In this document: positions 8,299-14,416 of the stretch, one piece after another | How the letters are laid out: each line of letters opens with the position of its first letter | Position numbering within the stretch: position 1 is the stretch's first letter | Assembly (NCBI GenBank): GCA_034440595.1 | Contig: JAWXCH010000024.1 | Location: forward strand, 1 to 25,788 | Source: JAWXCH01 sp034440595 | Lineage (GTDB): Bacteria; Planctomycetota; Planctomycetia; Pirellulales; JALHPA01 | DNA length: 25,788 nt | Direction: 5' to 3' | The notes under the pieces: generated by a model | The model's database searches: none | The model's input: only the letters and a program-made list of their open reading frames with translations | What the model was told of the DNA's origin: nothing | Program-made: the position numbers and the translations under genes

Positions 8299-8771
8299 CT
8301 GGTCTGTTCCTGTAGGTCCTGGCAAGTTTCTCTTGCCAAGAGACTGATAGCTGCACATTCTGGACCTTATTGGTGTCAGCCGCCAGCCAATTCTTGGCCC
8401 TGACCATCTCTGTCAAAGTCTTTTTGTTTCCGCAAGATGATATTCAGTAGGCAGTTATGTTACTGGAGTCATCTGCGAAAACCGCTTCGCTGTATGGCTG
8501 AAAAGCGGCATGATCTAACAATTTCGCCAGAATCGTACCCATGCCCGGCCAGAGTGGCAACAGCGATTACCATGCAATTTGAGCAAAGTTCGCCCAAACA
8601 GCAAGCCCTACCTATTCTACGCATTGCCCCGTATTAAGTGTGAACTCTTTTGTGGGTCTTACCAAAGGCGCGAAATCACGTGTCGGCTCAATTGTCCAGG
8701 TCGCTCAAATCACTTCAATTCCACAAAAACGGTGCTTTTTACTAATGAACCGCTAGTCGCTTTCAGTTCAA
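8299..8771. other. Intergenic region between divergent genes, no supported gene
   Basis: This stretch separates the minus-strand acylase gene from the plus-strand gene at 8902. It should contain the acylase promoter; on the minus strand a TTGACA-like box occurs near 8410-8415, but no good -10 box follows at normal spacing. Short frames here (for example 66 residues from 8437) lack a ribosome binding site, a recognisable domain or convincing composition. No repeats were seen. Confidence 0.4.
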
Positions 8772-8800
8772 TTGACACCAGCGGCATGCCTTTCTAGTAT
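8772..8800 (+). promoter_or_regulatory. Predicted sigma70-type promoter for the gene at 8902
   Basis: A perfect -35 box TTGACA (8772-8777) and a -10 box TAGTAT (8795-8800, 4 of 6 consensus bases) are separated by exactly 17 bp. Transcription would start near 8807, leaving a leader of about 95 nt before the GTG start at 8902. Confidence 0.6.
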
Positions 8801-8901
8801 TCCAACGTCCAAGACTTTTCGATGCATCGCTGTTCAGCGGATCGCTTTCCGAGTGATTTCTGGCTGAGCAATTCCACAACCGTCCCAGTTGAAGTCTCCG
8901 A

Positions 8902-9672
8902 GTGAAGAGGCTGCCGAGCGGAAAACGCGGCAGGCGAACTGTGTCCCGTCGCGTAAAAATCTTGCTCGGCCTCTTGATCAGCGTGGTCACATTGCTCTGC
9001 GTGGCAGGGATCTGTCTGTTTGTTGCCGTGCGACATGTCCCGGAGTTCTACAGTCAGGCACTTTCTCAGAAGCCGGTGGAACTGACGCAAGGGAGCGATC
9101 AGTTGATACGGCGCGCCGCCACATTGTCAAACGACTTGGACAAGTCCGGGGATTGGCAAGCGATTTTCAGCGACGCCGAGATCAATGGCTGGCTGGCCGT
9201 CGACCTTCCCAAGAACCACCCTCACCTACTGCCGCCAGAGTTTGTGGACCCTCGCGTGTGCATTAAGAAGGATGGCATTCTGATTGCTGCGCGGTTGGAA
9301 TCGGGCGTCAACGCCGTCGTTTCGCTTGAATTCGATCTGAAGTTGAACAAAAACAACGAAATCGCGGTGCGGATTCGCAAGGCACGGTTTGGAGATATAC
9401 CCTGGGGACTGAGCTCCGTGGTCGATTCAATCGTAGAAGGCTCGCGCGAAGCAGGAATCAAAGTTCGCCAATCGCAAATCGATGACGATCCGCTGTTGGA
9501 GTTTTCGCTAGCCTCGTTAACCGATCCCGACGAGAAAGAAATGCGGGTAGAAAAATTAGAGCTGCGCAACGGCGAGGTCTTTGTCGCCGGCAAGACGTTT
9601 GAACCTGCCATTCAGCAAGCCCGTAAACCGACCACTGGCACCCTCAAGGGCCGCCTGGCTATTCCGCGCTAA
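8902..9672 (+). CDS. Membrane-anchored protein of unknown function
   Basis: 256 residues from a GTG start; a GTG at 8941 is a possible shorter start, and neither has a strong ribosome binding site. A basic N-terminus (KRLPSGKRGRR...RRVK) is followed by one strong transmembrane segment (about residues 20-43, ILLGLLISVVTLLCVAGICL), so the remaining 210 residues should face the periplasm. The soluble part contains FSDAEINGWLAVDLPKNHP and alternating beta strands such as VVSLEFDLKL and EIAVRIRKARFGDIPWG. This resembles a lipid-binding or LEA/YceI-like beta fold only in general character, so no function is proposed. The 3' end overlaps the convergent gene at 9659 by 14 bp. A consensus promoter lies upstream. 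Confidence 0.75.
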   Translation: MKRLPSGKRGRRTVSRRVKILLGLLISVVTLLCVAGICLFVAVRHVPEFYSQALSQKPVELTQGSDQLIRRAATLSNDLDKSGDWQAIFSDAEINGWLAVDLPKNHPHLLPPEFVDPRVCIKKDGILIAARLESGVNAVVSLEFDLKLNKNNEIAVRIRKARFGDIPWGLSSVVDSIVEGSREAGIKVRQSQIDDDPLLEFSLASLTDPDEKEMRVEKLELRNGEVFVAGKTFEPAIQQARKPTTGTLKGRLAIPR

Positions 9673-10024
9673 GCACAAATGTCCAGTTGGTCGAATCCGC
9701 GTAGCGAGTTAGTCGTGCGATCCCTCGGCACTGAGTTCCCATTAGCCGCAGCGTTATTTCGGCTTCTGAGGCACTGAGCAGTTCGTACTCTCCACAATCG
9801 AATCGGCGTACGTTACCACGATTCTGCGAGATCGGCCCTTCGTACTCCAAATACGCTAGGCGGTGTGCGGGTAACTCGATTGCTGCAATTGGCGTATCGC
9901 TGGTTAACGGTGCCGCCAATTCCCAAGTCCGTAGCGAGTCCGCATCCTCCAGCATGAAGTCCCAATGGACACCCGGCTTGTAGTCTGGTGTGCCCGTATG
10001 CTCAAGGACGACAAATCGCGGCAT
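9659..10024 (-). CDS. Stand-alone LigD-type 3'-phosphoesterase (DNA ligase N-terminal) domain protein
   Basis: 121 residues covering essentially one domain. RFVVLEHTG near the start, then VHWDFMLEDADSLRTWEL and LAYLEYEGPISQNRGNVRRFD, match the polymerase-ligase N-terminal (PE) domain. In LigD that domain removes 3' phosphates or ribonucleotides at break ends during non-homologous end joining. The first and second histidines (HTG, HWD) and the acidic residue after them fit the metal-binding positions. In LigD the corresponding motif is usually HYDLRLE, so this is a divergent relative. Short stand-alone versions are common in Planctomycetes. Whether it is a repair enzyme here is inference: no ligase, polymerase or Ku gene is in the window. 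Its end overlaps the opposing gene by 14 bp. Confidence 0.75.
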   Translation of the reverse strand: MPRFVVLEHTGTPDYKPGVHWDFMLEDADSLRTWELAAPLTSDTPIAAIELPAHRLAYLEYEGPISQNRGNVRRFDCGEYELLSASEAEITLRLMGTQCRGIARLTRYADSTNWTFVLSAE

Positions 10025-10098
10025 AGAGTATTCGTCCCGGAAGATATGTCAGGTGGCGAGTTTTCTGCATTGCAATCGTGTCTGCATGAAAGCAATTT

Positions 10099-12294
10099 TT
10101 AATAGATCGTCACCGGCCCTTGTGCGTCAAACGGACGAGTTGTGTTCTGGCTACTGGCTGACGCAGTTACATTCGCAGCTCCGGCCTGAACCGCCTTAAC
10201 GGTTAGTTCAAATGGAAGTGAATTGCCTGGCCCCAGTTCGGCAATCGGCTCAAAGGTAATTGTCCTGCCATCCGCCGAAACGCTGTGTCTTGTCGGTGCA
10301 CGGACCCCTTGCGGTTGAAGCTGCATTTGCGGCGGCAGTTGAACTCGGATCGCGACTTGTCGGTCTGCTTGTGTTCCGTCGTTGCGAACCGTAATCAAAT
10401 ACTTGAAATCATTGCCAACCGAGACCGGGTTACGCAGGCTATTCACAATCAAGCTGAGCTTAACGCCGCTGGCCGCCTCGAGAGGGTTCACCGGCACGAC
10501 CTTCAAGCAGTTCTCGCGGACCTCGGAAAGCGTTGCTCCGTCACTGACCGAAGTGCGGCTACAGGTTTTTTCCGTCGCGGCCGTGGCCTTGTACTTCACC
10601 CTGAACTGCAACCTGGCACCGGGGGCGAATGGCTCGTTGATTTCCCATATGATGGCACGCGCGTTAAGTGGCTTTGGCTCGGGTGCCGCCGCGATCGGAG
10701 TTAGGCCTTCTTGGCAATCGTCGATGACTTGGAGCTTGGGGATTGTCACGTCGCCCGTATTCTCGATCTCGATGGAAAATTCCGCGTCCTGGCCGACCGA
10801 CATCTGCTGAGGCCCAAGCTTCTTCACCGTAACTTGTGCTTTTCGCGTAACAGGGGCCGCCGTGGCGTTCAGACAGGCTTCCTTCTTTTCCAGAATGCCG
10901 TCGGCATTGCTAATTTCCACAGTGTGACACAATCGGCCGGGCGCGACCACGGTCAAGGGAATGGCCAGTGATTGCGATGTGCCAGGAGGGATATCCACCC
11001 ACTGTCGACGGATCACCCTGGTCCCCCGATCGTCTCCCTTGTGGTCAAAGCCGGCGTCGAAACGGTCGACAATTATTAGGTTGCTCGCAGTTTGCCCACC
11101 GCGGTTGGTGGCAGTTACCACGAATTTTGCCACCGATCCAACAACCTCCTCGGTCGGGCCAGTCAACGTCACTTCTAACCGAGCCGGTGGTGCCTGTGGA
11201 ACGGTTGCATTTGGTGTAGTCGGAGGCGGCGTATTTGTGCCAGGAATTGGCGTGATGGGCGGATTGGTCAGTGTCGGTGCGCCAGCCGCAGGCCCGATTG
11301 GCACCGGGCTGGGCACCACACCGACTCCCGCAGCGGTCCCGCTCCAGTTCACCTGCACCATTACGCTGCCGAGAACGAGCGGCTCGGTTGTGCCCGGCAA
11401 TAGACCGGCTGGTCGAATTAGTTGCACGCGGACATCGGTGATACCGGCCACTGGCGCAACCTGTACCAGAGACGCTGTAGCTTGACCATCGGGACCGGTC
11501 GTCAACTCAGCGCCACCTTCGCGCGCCGGGCCAAATGCGGCGGCCAGGCCAGAGACGACTTCGTACCGAACCAAATAGCCAGCGACCGGTGCGCCGGTCG
11601 TTTGACGCATGACAGTCGTTGTCAGCGTATAGCTCCCGCCAACGGGGGCTACGCCAGAGAGCGGTGATGTCCAGCGCGCGTCGACCCAGTGGATGACGCC
11701 CTGTTGGCGATTTCCTTGCAGGCCTGTAATCTCTGGCGCAAACGCAGTTACGAAACTGTCCCCTTCCACCGGGGACGAAAGCGTGATCCAAGCCTGCCCC
11801 GGCAGGATCGAAACATCGTCCGCCGGATCGATCGTTCCGCGCGTGATCACTCGCGCGATTGCCTGCGTCTCACTGACAGCGTAGTTATTACTGATCTTTT
11901 GTGGGCTAGGTGAAAACGGTCGCAGGAACCCTGGCCGGTCGCTTTCTCCGACAGCCAAGAACTGTCCCACGCTGCCCGGTGAAAGCATCCATTCGACACG
12001 TTCGTAAGGGAGCATTGGTCGATTGTCACCGTGCACCCCGGCAACGACCAGAATTTCGGCACCAAGCGGTGCAACCAGTCGAGCAGGTGTCAGTGTCAGG
12101 CCAGGTTGTGCGACGGCCGTCACAGCAACGCCTGGCGCACCTAACACAGGAGTCGCTTGAGCAGGAGCTTGATCCCAGGTCAGAACGCTTCGCCCGCTGG
12201 GATCGATTCGCGGTATCGAACTGCATCCGACCGCGCAGCACAAAACCGTCAGGTAAACAAACAGCATCATGCTGATGTTCGGACGGAGTTTCAT
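10099..12294 (-). CDS. DUF11-repeat surface lipoprotein
   Basis: 731 residues from the ATG at 12294. The frame is open further upstream, but only this start puts a lipoprotein signal at the N-terminus: MMLFVYLTVLCCAVGC, with lipobox AVGC and Cys24 as the predicted lipidation site. The N-terminal half includes Ig-like strands (YTLTTTVMRQTTGAPVAGYL) resembling Big_1-type modules. A Pro/Thr linker (about residues 350-370) precedes three DUF11-like Ig domains, each starting with a phrase such as VVGSVAKFVVTATNRGGQTA, MSVGQDAEFSIEIENTGDVT or VSVGNDFKYLITVRNDGTQA. DUF11 proteins are structural components of cell envelopes and are frequent in Planctomycetes. It is probably anchored in the outer membrane. 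A palindromic repeat lies 31 bp upstream of the start. Confidence 0.88.
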   Translation of the reverse strand: MKLRPNISMMLFVYLTVLCCAVGCSSIPRIDPSGRSVLTWDQAPAQATPVLGAPGVAVTAVAQPGLTLTPARLVAPLGAEILVVAGVHGDNRPMLPYERVEWMLSPGSVGQFLAVGESDRPGFLRPFSPSPQKISNNYAVSETQAIARVITRGTIDPADDVSILPGQAWITLSSPVEGDSFVTAFAPEITGLQGNRQQGVIHWVDARWTSPLSGVAPVGGSYTLTTTVMRQTTGAPVAGYLVRYEVVSGLAAAFGPAREGGAELTTGPDGQATASLVQVAPVAGITDVRVQLIRPAGLLPGTTEPLVLGSVMVQVNWSGTAAGVGVVPSPVPIGPAAGAPTLTNPPITPIPGTNTPPPTTPNATVPQAPPARLEVTLTGPTEEVVGSVAKFVVTATNRGGQTASNLIIVDRFDAGFDHKGDDRGTRVIRRQWVDIPPGTSQSLAIPLTVVAPGRLCHTVEISNADGILEKKEACLNATAAPVTRKAQVTVKKLGPQQMSVGQDAEFSIEIENTGDVTIPKLQVIDDCQEGLTPIAAAPEPKPLNARAIIWEINEPFAPGARLQFRVKYKATAATEKTCSRTSVSDGATLSEVRENCLKVVPVNPLEAASGVKLSLIVNSLRNPVSVGNDFKYLITVRNDGTQADRQVAIRVQLPPQMQLQPQGVRAPTRHSVSADGRTITFEPIAELGPGNSLPFELTVKAVQAGAANVTASASSQNTTRPFDAQGPVTIY

Positions 12295-12324
12295 GAGCGG
12301 GAGTATATGAGTGTGTAGGGTATT

Positions 12325-12347
12325 GTGTGCCACTGGCTCTGCCAGTG
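12325..12347 (+). repeat. Palindromic repeat, family A, single copy
   Basis: This 23-bp unit is identical to 3771-3793 and the reverse complement of 3854-3876, with the hairpin CACTGGC-TCT-GCCAGTG. It sits just upstream of the DUF11 lipoprotein gene. Confidence 0.85.
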
Positions 12348-12360
12348 CGAATCTCACACT

Positions 12361-12421
12361 AACCCGACGCGCAAGCGAGGAATTTCGTCAAACGTGCTGC
12401 GCCTCGCTGGCGCATCGGGTT
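12361..12421. repeat. Inverted repeat pair, family D
   Basis: Two 20-bp arms, AACCCGACGCGCAAGCGAGG (12361-12380) and CCTCGCTGGCGCATCGGGTT (12402-12421), pair as inverted repeats at 18 of 20 positions around a 21-bp centre. The paired-arm layout resembles the REPIN-like element in the feo operon, but the sequence is different. Confidence 0.75.
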
Positions 12422-12470
12422 GGTATATTTGGCATCTGAATCTTTGTGTATTTCGATCCGCACTCTACTT

Positions 12471-12491
12471 CTGCTACGGCACCGGGACGGT
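12471..12491 (+). repeat. Palindromic repeat family B, copy 1
   Basis: A 21-bp sequence beginning CTGCTACGGCACCGGGACGG, identical to 12623-12643. This copy lacks the second half of the hairpin that is complete in copy 2. Just downstream, GGCACG (12503-12508) and CGTGCC (12515-12520) form a related hairpin. Confidence 0.75.
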
Positions 12492-12502
12492 CTAATGTAG
12501 TA

Positions 12503-12520
12503 GGCACGGTCGGGCGTGCC
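12503..12520. repeat. Hairpin related to repeat family B
   Basis: GGCACG-gtcggg-CGTGCC forms a 6-bp stem with a 6-nt loop. The preceding GTAGTAGGCACGG resembles the end of family B read on the opposite strand (GTAGCAGGCACCG), so it is probably a diverged member. Confidence 0.6.
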
Positions 12521-12622
12521 GTTAAACTGCGCTCGAGTGCAGTCTGCACTGCAGCACGCTGAAATATTTAATTAGCCACTATGAGGACAACTCAACCTTG
12601 TTCAATCGCGTCAACACGCCAT

Positions 12623-12654
12623 CTGCTACGGCACCGGGACGGTGCCTGCTACAT
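12623..12654. repeat. Palindromic repeat family B, copy 2
   Basis: The first 21 bp are identical to 12471-12491. Here the hairpin is complete: GGCACC-GGGAC-GGTGCC (12630-12646), flanked by GCTAC on both sides (as CTGCTAC and TGCTAC). Together with families A and D it makes this gap a repeat cluster. Confidence 0.75.
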
Positions 12655-12828
12655 CGGGTTGCGTAACTTTGGTAAGACTTGACGGCCATGCTTAAACGTA
12701 GCATGCGTTTTGGCATCATGTAGATTTAATGCAGCGTACACGTTGCCGAAAAGCAACATTGCCCCCTACATGTGTTAGCGCAACCGCTATGATCGGTCTG
12801 ACTTGCAGTACCCGCGTTTCGCGCGCCG
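12655..12828. other. Intergenic sequence with nested stem-loop, no gene seen
   Basis: CATGTAG (12717-12723) can pair with CTACATG (12766-12772), and inside it GTTGC-cgaaaa-GCAAC (12742-12757) forms a hairpin. It lies downstream of the minus-strand RraA-like gene and may act as a transcript end, but no T-run follows. No open frame of interest was found in this stretch. Confidence 0.35.
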
Positions 12829-13569
12829 CTACTTCCTGCTGACCTCTGCACTTAACTTCGCCACCGCTTCGCCAAATTCCTTGCGCCTGGCGGCGAACTC
12901 GGAGACACTCTTCGTGCCACTACCTTGCACGTAGTCCAGTACGATTCGCTCCGCTTTCACAAACTCCACGGCGACTTCGGGGATCTCATCGGCGATCGCC
13001 TGCGGAATTCGCGTCACGCCGTTGATGTCTCCATGCAGTAGTTCGCCTGTCTCCACGGTCAGCCCACCGACATGGACCGGCAGGCCGATATGCAGAATAT
13101 GACAATAGGCGTGTGAACAGTTGGTCCCGCCGGTAAAGATCGGGTAATTCAGTGCCCGTACCTGATCGATGTCGCGACCGGTTCCTGAGGTAATCAGGCC
13201 GACGGAGCCAAATGCCTTGTAGGTACTGCACATCACTTCGCCAAAGGTCGCGGCAATGCTCGGGCTGTCCAGATCCTGAAACACCACCACCGCCGGGCCA
13301 GGCAATTCCGCGAACTGCTCCAGTTGTCGATCCAGGCTGCCGTAAGCATTGCCTCCTACTGGAGGCGCATCACTCCGGAATGCTGCCGTGGCGGCATAAC
13401 CGACCATTGGCGGAAACTCGCCAAACTCGCAGCGAACCCGCTGGTCCATGTACCCACGATTGCGCGGGACCACATTGAACAGCTCAATCACGTTGCAAAT
13501 GGTTGGCGTGTCAAACTTGGCTAGCTTGAGCAGCGTTTCTTGCATGATCGGGATGCGAATGGAAGTCAT
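12829..13569 (-). CDS. RraA-family / HMG-aldolase-like protein
   Basis: 246 residues from an ATG at 13569. The RraA fold signature is visible: FGEVMCSTYKAFGSVGLITS (about 109-128), then GTGRDIDQV with the Arg132-Asp133 pair that in 4-hydroxy-4-methyl-2-oxoglutarate aldolases binds substrate and metal. GELLHGDINGVTRIP (175-188) matches the conserved LLHGDxNGVxxIP block. The usual DG before the RD pair is SG here, and the N-terminal half contains an insert (AFRSDAPPVGGNAYGSLDRQ). Family members are class II aldolases/oxaloacetate decarboxylases or, in E. coli, an RNase E inhibitor. The retained RD pair favours an enzymatic role on a small keto acid, but the substrate is unknown. It is followed on the same strand by sparse intergenic repeats. 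Confidence 0.82.
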   Translation of the reverse strand: MTSIRIPIMQETLLKLAKFDTPTICNVIELFNVVPRNRGYMDQRVRCEFGEFPPMVGYAATAAFRSDAPPVGGNAYGSLDRQLEQFAELPGPAVVVFQDLDSPSIAATFGEVMCSTYKAFGSVGLITSGTGRDIDQVRALNYPIFTGGTNCSHAYCHILHIGLPVHVGGLTVETGELLHGDINGVTRIPQAIADEIPEVAVEFVKAERIVLDYVQGSGTKSVSEFAARRKEFGEAVAKLSAEVSRK

Positions 13570-13630
13570 GAGTCTGAGAGGTTCTAGGGGAATTCGTTTG
13601 GTTAATGAGATCGATGCTGCGCCGCACCCC

Positions 13631-13660
13631 TGTCATTCCCGCGCACGCGGGAATCCAGTG
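13631..13660. repeat. Hairpin repeat family C, copy 1
   Basis: The perfect 8-bp stem ATTCCCGC-GCAC-GCGGGAAT (13635-13654) is flanked by TGTC on the left and CCAG on the right. It lies just past the 3' end of the GIY-YIG gene with the CCAG side facing the gene. Similar ATTCCCGC/GCGGGAAT hairpins are widespread dispersed repeats in bacterial genomes (general knowledge). Confidence 0.85.
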
Positions 13661-13681
13661 AATTGCAATTGACGGATTGAC

Positions 13682-13969
13682 TCATAGAATCGACTCATAC
13701 AGATCATCCCAGTTTGGATTCATTCCTTCGATCAGTTGTAACTTCCACGCACGGTTCCATTTCTTCAATTGCTTTTCTCGAACGATCGCGTTCTCCATGC
13801 TCTCGTGTTGCTCGTAGAAGACAAGCATATGAACACCGTACTCCTTTGTGAATGATTTAACGGCGTCGTTCTTGTGCTGCCAAACTCGTTCGGCCAGGTT
13901 GCTCGTCACACCGATGTAAAGTGTGCCGTTGCGTTGGCTGGCGAGGATATAGACAGCGGGTTGTTTCAT
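13682..13969 (-). CDS. Small GIY-YIG nuclease-domain protein
   Basis: 95 residues from the ATG at 13969. The GIY-YIG core appears as AVYILASQ and GTLYIGVTSNLAERVWQHKN, with the conserved Arg in LAERV and the downstream Glu and Lys in ENAIVREKQLKKWNR. It ends in WKLQLIEGMNPNWDDLY, as in the short UPF0213/YhbQ-like branch. The frame continues open upstream to 14311, but that extension is translated hairpin repeat plus unrelated sequence (for example SFPRTRES), so the short start is chosen; it matches the usual family length of 80-100 residues. Its biological role is uncertain: DNA repair, or mobilisation of the flanking repeats. It is enclosed by inverted family C repeats, one at the 3' end and two at the 5' end. 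Confidence 0.9.
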   Translation of the reverse strand: MKQPAVYILASQRNGTLYIGVTSNLAERVWQHKNDAVKSFTKEYGVHMLVFYEQHESMENAIVREKQLKKWNRAWKLQLIEGMNPNWDDLYESIL

Positions 13970-13977
13970 GTTACGTG

Positions 13978-14005
13978 CTGGATTCCCGCATTCGCGGGAA
14001 TAACG
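13978..14005. repeat. Hairpin repeat family C, copy 2 (inverted to copy 1)
   Basis: The perfect 8-bp stem ATTCCCGC-ATTC-GCGGGAAT has CTGG on the left, facing the GIY-YIG gene whose start codon is 9 bp away. It is inverted relative to copy 1 and direct relative to copy 3, with which it shares 25 of 28 positions. Confidence 0.85.
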
Positions 14006-14033
14006 AACGGCGACGCGGGGAAAGCAAAGGTTA

Positions 14034-14061
14034 CTGGATTCCCGCGTACGCGGGAATGACG
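14034..14061. repeat. Hairpin repeat family C, copy 3
   Basis: The perfect 8-bp stem ATTCCCGC-GTAC-GCGGGAAT is flanked by CTGG and GACG. It is in the same orientation as copy 2 and separated from it by exactly 28 bp, the length of one unit. Only the loop and one flank base differ, so the stem appears conserved. Confidence 0.85.
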
Positions 14062-14146
14062 CGAGGGAGCCGATCATTCCAAAATTGCTTATCCAAACCC
14101 CTTTCAGCATTACGTTTCCGGCACTCCGCGGCTGCCGCTTTACCCC

Positions 14147-14175
14147 TTTACGTTCTGTCCACGGATCGGGATAAT
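14147..14175 (+). promoter_or_regulatory. Predicted sigma70-type promoter of the aceE operon
   Basis: TTTACG (14147-14152) and GATAAT (14170-14175, 5 of 6 consensus bases) are separated by exactly 17 bp. Transcription would start near 14182, leaving an unusually long leader of about 235 nt before aceE. Confidence 0.5.
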
Positions 14176-14416
14176 ACAGCTTGGGCCAGTTTGCGAATTT
14201 CCCCGGTGGAGTTTGCGCAATTAGGCCAAACCACAGACAGGCGGTAGGGCAGCGTTCGTGTAAAATGTTTTGGCATTTGAGTTTAGCGATGGAAGTAAGA
14301 CGGGCAATCACGTATAGCGTTCATTCGAGACAGAGTACCATGTCGTCTACCTAACGACATGCCGGATATAGAGTTGTCGGTGATAGAGAACAACATTTGT
14401 AAGGGATACACGGCCT
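14176..14416 (+). other. Long predicted aceE leader with a stem-loop
   Basis: No gene is seen here. The main structure is ATGTCGT-ctaccta-ACGACAT (14340-14360), a perfect 7-bp inverted repeat 56 bp before the aceE start. It could be an operator or an RNA hairpin in the leader; it has no T-run and so is not a terminator. AAGGG at 14401 (about 11 nt before the ATG) is a plausible ribosome binding site. Confidence 0.4.

Noticed and set aside
10961..11485. 174-residue Pro/Gly-rich plus-strand frame
   Set aside because: It is antisense to the DUF11 lipoprotein gene, and its low-complexity composition mirrors the Pro/Thr linker on the other strand.
13631..14061. CRISPR array
   Set aside because: Only three repeat copies, in mixed orientation, with an intact gene between them and no regular unique spacers.
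13970..14311. N-terminal extension of the GIY-YIG gene to 209 residues
   Set aside because: The extra 114 residues are translated hairpin repeats and unrelated sequence; the ATG at 13969 starts exactly at the nuclease domain.
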